DNA from: Candidatus Thorarchaeota archaeon
Lineage (GTDB): Archaea; Asgardarchaeota; Thorarchaeia; Thorarchaeales; Thorarchaeaceae
Direction: 5' to 3'
Assembly (NCBI GenBank): GCA_018238825.1
Contig: JABCSP010000084.1
Coordinates: forward strand, 1 to 8,444
Length of the DNA: 8,444 nucleotides
Below are positions 1-4,920 of this stretch, piece by piece. The notes under the pieces were generated by a model that was not told the origin of the DNA, did no database searches, and was given only the letters and a program-made list of their open reading frames with translations. Numbering within the stretch: position 1 is the stretch's first letter; each line of letters opens with the position of its first letter. The position numbers and the translations under genes are program-made.

Positions 1-75
1 ACCAAAGACATCACAGAAGCATTGGACATGGAACTTCCAGATTGGTTCCTTAACTCATTGTCCTTTGATAAATAA
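1..75 (+). CDS. C-terminal end of an unidentified protein (5' truncated by window)
   Basis: The first frame is open from base 1 for 24 codons and ends at a TAA at 73-75. The peptide reads TKDITEALDMELPDWFLNSL followed by SFDK. This looks like an ordinary soluble protein tail, but it is too short to name a family. A second forward frame is also open here, so the gene is supported only by the stop position and the reasonable composition. After the stop come about 37 bases without a gene, then the 3' end of a convergent tRNA. The upstream neighbour would settle it. Confidence 0.4.
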   Translation, partial: TKDITEALDMELPDWFLNSLSFDK

Positions 76-112
76 TCGAATTCAACCGTATGGTGTAATT
101 CAAAATAAGGAA

Positions 113-214
113 TGGCGGGCCCGGTGTGATTCGAACACACGGACTCCAACTGTCCCCAGACAACATGGTTGTCTATAGAAGGCTGGCGCCCTATCCGGGC
201 TAGGCAACGGGCCC
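113..214 (-). tRNA. tRNA-Arg (anticodon UCU) with a 24-nt intron and encoded CCA
   Basis: On the minus strand the acceptor stem GGGCCCG (214-208) pairs with CGGGCCC (123-117). G73 is at 116 and CCA is encoded at 115-113. The D stem is GCCT/GGGC, and the T arm is GTGTG-TTCGAAT-CACAC. The anticodon stem CCAGC pairs with GTTGG (one G-U). The loop places UCU at 179-177, giving arginine for AGA codons. The 3' half of the anticodon stem pairs only if 24 nt (175-152) are removed between positions 37 and 38, the usual archaeal intron site. It reads toward the plus-strand gene end at 75 and lies just downstream of the DinB-like gene on the same strand, with its own TATA-like element upstream. Confidence 0.93.
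152..175 (-). other. tRNA-Arg intron with canonical bulge-helix-bulge
   Basis: This is a 24-nt intron after A37. Reading the minus strand, AGACAAC and GTTGTCT form a 7-bp hairpin with a CAT loop. The following GGGG pairs with C32-U33-U34-C35 to make the 4-bp central helix. The two 3-nt bulges are U36-A37-U(i1) and A-C-A38. Cutting after the second base of each bulge gives exactly the 37/38 junction, as the archaeal tRNA splicing endonuclease requires. Confidence 0.88.
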
Positions 215-240
215 TTACAATTTGCGACATTTTTGTTAGG

Positions 241-253
241 TCATAAAGCTTTC
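241..253 (-). promoter_or_regulatory. Candidate TATA/BRE element for the tRNA-Arg
   Basis: On the minus strand GAAAGCTTTATGA resembles an archaeal BRE plus TATA box. Its centre lies about 32 bases upstream of the mature tRNA 5' end, which fits a start site a few bases before the tRNA. It sits just after the stop of the upstream gene, so the tRNA could instead be read through. No motif scoring was done. Confidence 0.4.
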
Positions 254-262
254 CGATAGGCA

Positions 263-718
263 CTATCCAATGTAAGGAATGAATACTGGGCTAATTCCCA
301 GCAGTCTATAGTACGCAGTGATTTGACCTCGATGATGAATACTGTGCTCAAGCATCTCTAGAATCAAATCAGCCACAGTTGCTGGACGGTTGAAGGAATT
401 TATTGATCTTCCAATATCACTTAGTGAAATCAAGCTTGTATATACCTTAACACTCTCGAAAACATTCTTTGCAAGTTCTATGATTGATTCAGCAGAATCG
501 TAAGTTTCAATGTTATAGGGGAGAGCATCCCATTGATTTGTCGTGATTCCTTTCGTATAATATTCTAGGGACCTCACTAAGTGGAGCACAACCTCACCAA
601 TCTTTCTCCCATCTGGTATCGGTGTACTCATGACATTGATTTCTGTGAGCTGCTCAATCAAAGGCAAGGTTTCATCGAGATGGCGTTTTATTGCATCGAT
701 TAAGATTTTGTATATCAA
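263..718 (-). CDS. DinB-like (YfiT/DinB superfamily) putative metal-dependent protein
   Basis: A 151-residue protein, the usual length for the DinB four-helix bundle. What shows it is His46 in the second helix (VVLHLVRS) and the C-terminal helix with H125-x3-H129 followed by RGQITAYYRLLG, the characteristic DinB-family ending. H46, H125 and H129 would be the metal triad. Known members include thiol-dependent transferases (bacillithiol, mycothiol) and many of unknown function, so the substrate cannot be given here. The start is a TTG at 718-716. A strong GAGGAGG at 735-729 lies 10 bases before it, inside the end of the upstream deacetylase-like gene, whose stop is only 6 nt away, so the two are probably co-transcribed and translationally linked. 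No membrane segment or signal peptide is seen. Confidence 0.78.
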   Translation of the reverse strand: MIYKILIDAIKRHLDETLPLIEQLTEINVMSTPIPDGRKIGEVVLHLVRSLEYYTKGITTNQWDALPYNIETYDSAESIIELAKNVFESVKVYTSLISLSDIGRSINSFNRPATVADLILEMLEHSIHHRGQITAYYRLLGISPVFIPYIG

Positions 719-724
719 ATCGTT

Positions 725-1489
725 TCAACCTCCTCTTAGACCTTCGCAGAAAGCAAGCACGTTCTTTCCGAGGTCTTCAAAATTGTATCCTCCTTCCAGT
801 AGAGCATATCGTCGTCCATCACATCTCTCTTTAGCAAATTCATACATGAGGTGACCAATCTCCCGAAATGCATCTGTGGATAAGTTGCTCCCCCAATCAT
901 CCTCATACTCATCGAACCCTGCAGAAGCAACTATGATATCCACATCTGGTGCATTATCAAGAACTCGTTTTACATTGGCAAGGTATTCTTTATCCCCGTT
1001 GCCATTTGGATTGCAAATTGTGAACCTCTTATCATCACCAAGGATGTTGATGTTTCCATCTCCTGTATGAAGGTCAAAATCGAGAATGAATGCAGAATCG
1101 ATGAGTCCTTTTGCTTGCAGATCTAGTAATGAAACAGAGATGTTATTGTAATAACAGAATCCCCAATTCGAGTCCTCAGAAGCATGATGCCCTGGGGGAC
1201 GAATCAACGCAAAAACTGGCTCACCTTTGACGGCTATTTCACCAGCTATGATTGCTCCTCCTGCTGCAAGTGAAGCCATTTTTGACAATCGTTCATTGCC
1301 TTGAATCCTTTCCATCAGACGCCTACTGTGGGCTCTGAGTATCTGCTCTTCTGTAGCTTCTGGCGGCTCAATGAACTCGTAATCAGGATGCTTACTCAAA
1401 ATCTCTACCGCTGATTCCAATCTTCCTGGAGCTCCAGCTGGAGTACTATCATATGTTTCCAGCATTAGCGGATGGAACACGACTTTCAT
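725..1489 (-). CDS. Compact histone deacetylase-fold (HDAC/acetylpolyamine amidohydrolase superfamily) hydrolase
   Basis: A 254-residue zinc hydrolase of the arginase/deacetylase fold, expected to remove acetyl groups from lysine side chains, polyamines or small amides. Catalytic landmarks are in order: RPPGHHA (His101-His102 dyad), GFCYYNN at 110-116, the zinc ligands Asp139 and His141 in DFDLH, the third ligand Asp193 in SAGFDEYEDD, and EGGY with Tyr235. All residues needed for activity are present. Length is well below the 300-380 of most family members: only about 50 residues separate His141 and Asp193, where classical HDACs have about 85, so a substrate-pocket loop is shortened. ATG start at 1489-1487; no clear SD, so the transcript may be leaderless. 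It heads a unit with the DinB-like gene and is divergent from the lysine-rich small ORF. The substrate is not deducible. Confidence 0.9.
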   Translation of the reverse strand: MKVVFHPLMLETYDSTPAGAPGRLESAVEILSKHPDYEFIEPPEATEEQILRAHSRRLMERIQGNERLSKMASLAAGGAIIAGEIAVKGEPVFALIRPPGHHASEDSNWGFCYYNNISVSLLDLQAKGLIDSAFILDFDLHTGDGNINILGDDKRFTICNPNGNGDKEYLANVKRVLDNAPDVDIIVASAGFDEYEDDWGSNLSTDAFREIGHLMYEFAKERCDGRRYALLEGGYNFEDLGKNVLAFCEGLRGG

Positions 1490-1510
1490 AGATTATCAAT
1501 TCACACTTTG

Positions 1511-1540
1511 GGAATAATATCCTACAAACTGATAAATCAT
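1511..1540 (-). promoter_or_regulatory. Candidate promoter of the deacetylase-like gene
   Basis: Two TATA-like stretches are visible on the minus strand. ATGATTTATC at 1540-1531 would give a leader of about 20 nt. GGATATTATT at 1522-1513 would place the start close to the ATG, giving a leaderless mRNA, which agrees with the missing SD. I cannot choose between them by eye. Confidence 0.35.
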
Positions 1541-1563
1541 TTCTACTGAGGAAGTGTAAGAAT

Positions 1564-1595
1564 TATGAGAACTTCTATGAGCTAATATACTCATA
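1564..1595 (+). promoter_or_regulatory. TATA-like box flanked by TATGAG half-sites
   Basis: TATGAG occurs at 1564-1569 and 1576-1581, and its inverse CTCATA at 1590-1595. The second and third copies form a perfect 6-bp inverted repeat around an 8-bp spacer, CTAATATA (1582-1589), which looks like a TATA box. That box lies 22-29 bases upstream of the ATG at 1611, the spacing expected for a leaderless archaeal transcript. A repressor bound to the half-sites would cover the box. The operator role is inferred from layout only. Confidence 0.45.
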
Positions 1596-1610
1596 TCTAC
1601 ATAGAATATT

Positions 1611-1931
1611 ATGAAAAGACTAGGTATGTGGACTAGGGCTTTAGATAATGCTCGACGTGCGCAACTGAAAGCTCATAGGAAGAGTTCGAATAAGTCTTCC
1701 AAAGGGAAGTCCTCACTCTCCAAGAAGGAACTTACATCAGGTTCTGGAGAGTCCGCGGCTGTTCACTTTGTCCGATTGGACCTTGTTAATCCCAGTGATG
1801 AGATTGATGAGAGTGATAATGACCCCGCCGTGGTAAGAACTGTGGAAACGCGCTCTGTTGCTGGATGTGATGCGCCAGTACTCAAACAGGAGAAGGAAGC
1901 CAGGTTTTCAGGAGGGATCCCATCCCAATGA
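1611..1931 (+). CDS. Hypothetical lysine/serine-rich small protein
   Basis: A 106-codon ORF with no family I recognise. Residues 1-40 are strongly basic: 13 Lys/Arg against one Asp and one Glu, with runs such as HRKSSNKSSKGKSSLSKKE. Residues 46-75 become acidic (DEIDESDNDP) and the end is mixed. It looks mostly disordered; the only hydrophobic patch is around AVHFVRLDLV at 50-59. There is one cysteine (C86), and no membrane segment. The ATG is 22 bases after a TATA-like box, consistent with a leaderless mRNA. Its TGA stop overlaps the ATG of a second small ORF by ATGA. It is divergent from the deacetylase-like gene and convergent with the ribosomal cluster. A basic tail suggests nucleic-acid contact, but this is inference. 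It could be a non-coding stretch. Confidence 0.45.
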   Translation: MKRLGMWTRALDNARRAQLKAHRKSSNKSSKGKSSLSKKELTSGSGESAAVHFVRLDLVNPSDEIDESDNDPAVVRTVETRSVAGCDAPVLKQEKEARFSGGIPSQ

Positions 1932-2062
1932 TAGTTGACAAAGCTCCTGCTAATTTTAGTAATTCATTAGAATTACGAAGAGGTGGCGACACTGGCAGGA
2001 GAAGGGTGGAACATAGAAATATCTTACAGTTGAGGTGCACTCACCCATGTTGTAAGATTTAG
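1928..2062 (+). CDS. Hypothetical 44-residue basic peptide overlapping the preceding ORF
   Basis: ATG at 1928-1930 overlaps the TGA of the lysine-rich ORF by 4 nt (ATGA), the usual sign of translational coupling. A strong SD-like AGGAGGGATC lies just upstream (about 1910-1919). The 44 residues include a basic middle (LRRGGDTGRRRVEHR) and end in LRCTHPCCKI, a small Cys/His cluster (C37, H39, C41, C42) that could hold a metal. No known family is recognised. Two inverted repeats (1959-1976 and 2021-2058) lie within it, so the stretch could instead be a structured RNA or untranslated 3' region. A T5 tract at 2081-2085 follows the stop and may end the transcript. Confidence 0.35.
   Translation: MIVDKAPANFSNSLELRRGGDTGRRRVEHRNILQLRCTHPCCKI
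1959..1976. repeat. Perfect inverted repeat, 7-bp arms
   Basis: GTAATTC and GAATTAC are separated by ATTA. As RNA it would be an AU-rich hairpin of modest stability. It lies inside the candidate 44-codon ORF, 28 bases after the stop of the lysine-rich ORF. Confidence 0.7.
2021..2058 (+). repeat. Two-level hairpin (8-bp outer, 4-bp inner stem)
   Basis: Outer arms ATCTTACA (2021-2028) and TGTAAGAT (2051-2058) are perfect. Inside, GGTG (2034-2037) and CACC (2042-2045) pair around a CACT loop. The two stems are separated by a symmetric 5x5 internal loop. It sits at the end of the 44-codon ORF and may be part of the plus-strand 3' end, with a T5 tract 22 bases further on (2081-2085). It could alternatively be a small RNA element. 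Confidence 0.5.
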
Positions 2063-2094
2063 GTTATATCTGTCTGTGGGTTTTTGATAAATCG

Positions 2095-2139
2095 AAAAAA
2101 GAATTCAGCGGACAGGACAAGTTTGCTACTTGCCTGTCC
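2095..2139 (-). terminator. Hairpin plus U-tract terminator of the ribosomal cluster
   Basis: On the minus strand GGACAGG (2139-2133) pairs with CCTGTCC (2116-2110). CAAGT and ACTTG extend the stem after one bulged base, around a small loop. About nine bases downstream the transcript would read TTCTTTTTT, with six T at 2100-2095. It begins 40 bases after the rpl12 stop. There is no T-run on the plus-strand side, so it works in one direction only. Confidence 0.7.
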
Positions 2140-2179
2140 TCTATACTAAGGAAAATACGATGAGATGAACAAGAATGTT

Positions 2180-2482
2180 CTAACCAAATAGACTTCCAAG
2201 TCCAGCGGTTATTTCTTCTTCTTTCTCTTCTTCCTTTTTCTCTTTCTTTTCTTCTGCTGCTGGTGCTGCTGCACCACCGGCTGCGGGAGCTGCTGCAACG
2301 GGCATAGCGGCTGCGCTTGTCAAAGCCTCATCGATGTCAACACCTTTGAGGGCTGCTAGCAAAGCCTTGATTCTACCCTTGTCAGGTGTGGAGCCTGCTG
2401 CGGTTAGGACTTCATCCATTGCCTTAGCAGTCATTTTTCCGCCTGCTTTGTGGAGCAGAAGTGCTGCGTATACATATTCCAT
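2180..2482 (-). CDS. rpl12: Large ribosomal subunit protein P1/L12 (archaeal type)
   Basis: A 100-residue stalk protein that dimerises on uL10 and recruits translation GTPases. Residues 1-58 form the helical dimerisation domain, starting MEYVYAALLLHKAGG. Residues 59-76 are an Ala/Pro/Gly hinge. Residues 77-90 are a Lys/Glu-rich charged stretch. The end ITAGLGSLFG is the hydrophobic factor-binding peptide. This is the archaeal/eukaryotic P1 architecture, unrelated to bacterial L12, and the length is normal. ATG start at 2482; GAGGT at 2494-2490 lies 7 bases before it. It is the last gene of the cluster, 20 nt after rpl10 and directly before the hairpin terminator. Confidence 0.97.
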   Translation of the reverse strand: MEYVYAALLLHKAGGKMTAKAMDEVLTAAGSTPDKGRIKALLAALKGVDIDEALTSAAAMPVAAAPAAGGAAAPAAEEKKEKKEEEKEEEITAGLGSLFG

Positions 2483-2502
2483 TTTTATTACCTCGTAATT
2501 AT

Positions 2503-3516
2503 TTATCCAAACAGGCCTCCTATGCCTGCTACTTCTTCTTCCGCCTCTTCTTCTTCTTCCTCAGGTTCTTCTGGCTGCGCTGCTTCAGGAGCTACTGCTT
2601 CTGTGGCTGCTACAGCTGTCTTCACCTGACCTAAGATTTCAGAGGGTATTGCTTCTGGATCCTTCTCGGATGCTGCCATTGCCAAAGCGAGTGCTTCGGA
2701 GTTAGCCTTGGAAAGGAACTCATTCAACATTTCAGGCACAAAGAATCCAATTGTCATTATCAGACCCTTGGCCTCCATGCTTGCCTTTGTGATGATTAAT
2801 GGCATTGTTTCCTCTGTAGGAATACCAGTATTGACCGATAGATTAACTGCGTACTGATGACCCAAGAGAACCTGACTGAACAGGGCCTCTAGATCAATAA
2901 CGAAGCTATCCGCAGTAAGAACTTCACCATCAGTATAAGCTGCTATAAGTGTGAGTTGAAGTTCCATGGGTTCAATCCCAAGTCTGCTCAACATCATAGC
3001 CATAGCATTGGAGATTACATCTCCTGCCTTGACGGCGACAGTATCAGCGGTAATGTGAATTGAACCACCCTTTACTCTGGATGGGATTTTGAGACCTGCA
3101 AGTTCACTAATGAACGGTCCCGGTGCAACTCCAGTGTTCATGGCTAGGATAATTATATCCTTTGGAGAAATTTGACCACCTTTTGCTGGAGCAGCAGCCT
3201 TGTTTTCGCTAAGGAATTTGCTCAATACAAAGGGATCTTGATCACTGAAGACAAAGGCAATAGGTCCTGTAACAAATTCAATCAGGTCTTTCATGCCCTT
3301 CTTCGTGGATTTCTCCAGTGCCCTGATCATTAGAGTGTTCCTTGACATCTTTATGATCGCAGAGCCTCTCAGACTATCACGAATCCCTTGGAGCTGTTTG
3401 GCTCCGACACCCTCGACGTTCACGAGACCAATCATCTTGCTCTCATTAATGATCGACGCGAGTTTCTCAACCGAGTCAACTTTCCATTGTGGGATTGTTT
3501 TTTCATATATTGACAC
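2503..3516 (-). CDS. rpl10: Large ribosomal subunit protein uL10 (P0 homologue)
   Basis: A 337-residue stalk base protein that binds 23S rRNA and carries L12 dimers. The N-terminal rRNA-binding domain is residues 1-105, including the conserved KMSRNTLMIRAL at 56-67. The inserted archaeal/eukaryotic domain follows (about 110-185), then helices that bind L12 (about 235-300). The acidic tail PEEPEEEEEEAEEE ends in GIGGLFG, nearly the same last residues as L12, as known for archaeal P0/P1 pairs. The start is GTG at 3516-3514, chosen because GGTGATC (3527-3521), a very good SD, lies 4 bases upstream and the first residues MSIYEKTIPQWK match the family start. It begins 14 nt after rpl1. Confidence 0.96.
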   Translation of the reverse strand: MSIYEKTIPQWKVDSVEKLASIINESKMIGLVNVEGVGAKQLQGIRDSLRGSAIIKMSRNTLMIRALEKSTKKGMKDLIEFVTGPIAFVFSDQDPFVLSKFLSENKAAAPAKGGQISPKDIIILAMNTGVAPGPFISELAGLKIPSRVKGGSIHITADTVAVKAGDVISNAMAMMLSRLGIEPMELQLTLIAAYTDGEVLTADSFVIDLEALFSQVLLGHQYAVNLSVNTGIPTEETMPLIITKASMEAKGLIMTIGFFVPEMLNEFLSKANSEALALAMAASEKDPEAIPSEILGQVKTAVAATEAVAPEAAQPEEPEEEEEEAEEEVAGIGGLFG

Positions 3517-3530
3517 TATTGATCACCGAT

Positions 3531-4187
3531 CTAGATTGATACTTTAATTGTTGGTCCCATTGTTGTCTTTATGGCGACGTTGCTGATTCTCCCTGTGAAT
3601 CCTTTACTTTCAACCAAATTTAGAACTGCAACAATGTTATCCGTTATCTCTCTATCACTCATTTTCACATGTCCAACTTTGACATGGAATGTGGGTGTGT
3701 TTCTCATTCTGATACGAACTGTACGATGATACTGATTTACTATCACAGCCAAATCTGCCTGTGGTGGGAACGGACGTGGCATCTTTCCTCTTGAACCAAG
3801 AGCTTGTCCCAAATAGCGACCTATAAGGGGCATAGCATCTACTGCTGCGATGAAGAAATCAAAGTTCTTAGCAAGGTTCTTCCTTTCCTTCTTCTCATCA
3901 CCTAATCTGGGTATTTCATCCTTTGATACGATACGCTCAGCTCCAGCAGCTGTTGCTGCTTCTGCGAACTCACCATCACCGAATGCACAGATTTTGGGTG
4001 GTGGATAAAGGACATTTGGAAGAACAAGTTCTTGATTGAATCTGTTCTCAGGCTTTGTAATATCCAACTCTTTCTTTCTGAAATTGACTGCTAGATCAAA
4101 GCTCTGCTCAAATTTGATTTTTCTCTCAGTACCCTTTGCTCTTGCCTCAGCAACTGAGGCTTCAATTGATTCGATATTAGACGACAT
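3531..4187 (-). CDS. rpl1: Large ribosomal subunit protein uL1
   Basis: A 218-residue protein of the L1 stalk, which contacts E-site tRNA; archaeal L1 proteins can also repress their own operons. Visible family signatures are KIKFEQSFDLAVNFRKKELD near the N terminus, the second domain at about 65-155 with the conserved GKMPRPFPP at 134-142, and the return to domain I with VRIRMRNTPTFHVKVGHVKM (157-176) and the end TTMGPTIKVSI. Length is normal. ATG at 4187; GGAGTGAT (4200-4193) is positioned 5 bases before it and overlaps the end of rpl11, whose stop is 6 nt away. No L1-binding RNA motif was confidently identified upstream. Confidence 0.97.
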   Translation of the reverse strand: MSSNIESIEASVAEARAKGTERKIKFEQSFDLAVNFRKKELDITKPENRFNQELVLPNVLYPPPKICAFGDGEFAEAATAAGAERIVSKDEIPRLGDEKKERKNLAKNFDFFIAAVDAMPLIGRYLGQALGSRGKMPRPFPPQADLAVIVNQYHRTVRIRMRNTPTFHVKVGHVKMSDREITDNIVAVLNLVESKGFTGRISNVAIKTTMGPTIKVSI

Positions 4188-4193
4188 GCAATA

Positions 4194-4703
4194 TCACTCC
4201 CTCAAAGGTCCGTCCAACTGGGCATCCCATGTGCCTTCGCGGACTTCTGCTTGGAACTCCTTTGCTGTCTTTCCCTCAATTGTAACTCCCATTTGTCCGC
4301 AGCTGCCTGTTACAATCATAACTGCTGCTTTCATTGTCTGGGCGGAAAGGGCACTCTCTTTTCCTTTTGCGATGCTTTTCACTTGGTCTACCGTTAGGTT
4401 CCCAATAATATTGGTGTTTGGCTCTCCTGAGCCCTTTGAAACACCAACCTCTTTCAGTATCAATGCACTTGTGGGGGGTGTACCCACCTCTATTTCGAAG
4501 CTTTTGTCACTTGGGTTTACAATGATCTTTACAGGTACTTTCAACCCTGCAAAGGGTTCAGTAATCTCGTTGATTTTGGTCACGACTTGGAATATGTTAA
4601 CTCCAGTCGGACCAAGTGCTGGTCCAATTGGGGGTCCACCGCTGGCTTTCCCGCCCTCGACCAGAGCTTCTACTACTATTGGTTTTTCACTCAATTTATT
4701 CAC
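4194..4703 (-). CDS. rpl11: Large ribosomal subunit protein uL11
   Basis: A 169-residue protein of the GTPase-associated centre. Family signatures: VEALVEGGKASGGPPIGPAL at 11-30, GPTGVNIFQVV (31-41), KVPVKIIV, FEIEVGTPPTSALILKE (69-85), and the RNA-binding C-terminal domain up to VTGSCGQMGVTIEG (131-144). The start is GTG at 4703-4701. No ATG, GTG or TTG lies upstream in frame before a stop, and the position of VEALVEGG fits the family. A GGAG is only 2 bases from the GTG, too close for a normal SD. The GTG overlaps by GTGA the stop of a small ORF upstream, so initiation may depend on coupling. It is the first recognised gene of the rpl11-rpl1-rpl10-rpl12 group. Confidence 0.97.
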   Translation of the reverse strand: MNKLSEKPIVVEALVEGGKASGGPPIGPALGPTGVNIFQVVTKINEITEPFAGLKVPVKIIVNPSDKSFEIEVGTPPTSALILKEVGVSKGSGEPNTNIIGNLTVDQVKSIAKGKESALSAQTMKAAVMIVTGSCGQMGVTIEGKTAKEFQAEVREGTWDAQLDGPLRE

Positions 4704-4828
4704 GACTCCAGATGCAGTGCACTCGGTGCGTACGCAACGCTTCCGATGGTGTCGACCCGCGGGACAGAAGTCATATTATATCCAACAAGGTCTACTGCAT
4801 TCATTGTCACTTTTTTCACCCCAGACAT
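4700..4828 (-). CDS. Candidate small ORF between spt5 and rpl11 (42 or 36 codons)
   Basis: An open frame on the minus strand ends at TGA 4702-4700, overlapping the rpl11 GTG start by 4 nt. The frame is free of stops back to about 4927. Two starts are possible. The ATG at 4828 has no SD. The GTG at 4810 (36 codons) follows GGGGTGA at 4822-4816, a good SD, by 5 A residues. The shorter peptide reads MTMNAVDLVGYNMTSVPRVD then TIGSVAYAPSALHLES, with no family I recognise. Its second half is GC-rich in codon position three, unlike its neighbours. It could be a real micro-protein, a leader peptide coupling rpl11 translation, or chance. A TATA-like element at 4783-4772 would, if used, give a transcript lacking this ORF's start. 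Confidence 0.4.
   Translation of the reverse strand: MSGVKKVTMNAVDLVGYNMTSVPRVDTIGSVAYAPSALHLES
4723..4746 (-). promoter_or_regulatory. Hairpin in the rpl11 leader
   Basis: On the minus strand TCGG (4746-4743) pairs with CCGA (4726-4723), and GCGT (4740-4737) pairs with ACGC (4731-4728) around a TGCGT loop, with an AA/A internal loop. It ends 19 bases before the rpl11 start. The role is unknown; an autoregulatory site is conceivable. Confidence 0.35.
4772..4783 (-). promoter_or_regulatory. Candidate TATA box upstream of rpl11
   Basis: GGATATAATATG on the minus strand resembles an archaeal TATA box. A start about 25 bases downstream would leave a leader of roughly 50 nt before the rpl11 GTG. 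The 217-base gap after spt5 makes an internal promoter reasonable. It lies within the candidate small ORF, so the two readings compete. Confidence 0.35.
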
Positions 4829-4920
4829 GACGTCTATGCGTCTATGCCAGATTAAGAGGATTAACTGGTTCGGAATTCTTTCTGTTTTAAGGATTGTGAC
4901 ACAGTCAAGATTAGAATGAC

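Noticed and set aside
736..930. 64-codon frame inside the deacetylase-like gene on the same strand
   Set aside because: It is an out-of-frame shadow of the deacetylase coding region.
2110..2139. The strong hairpin as a bidirectional terminator or CRISPR-like repeat
   Set aside because: Only the minus-strand side has a T-run, and the unit occurs once, so a one-way terminator is the best reading.
2215..2275. Pyrimidine-rich low-complexity run that looks like a repeat
   Set aside because: It encodes the Lys/Glu-rich stretch of L12 and is explained by the protein. The similar run near 2520-2575 encodes the acidic tail of uL10.
4036..4830. Long plus-strand open frame of 264 codons
   Set aside because: It is antisense to rpl1 and rpl11, both certain genes, and its translation has no family character.
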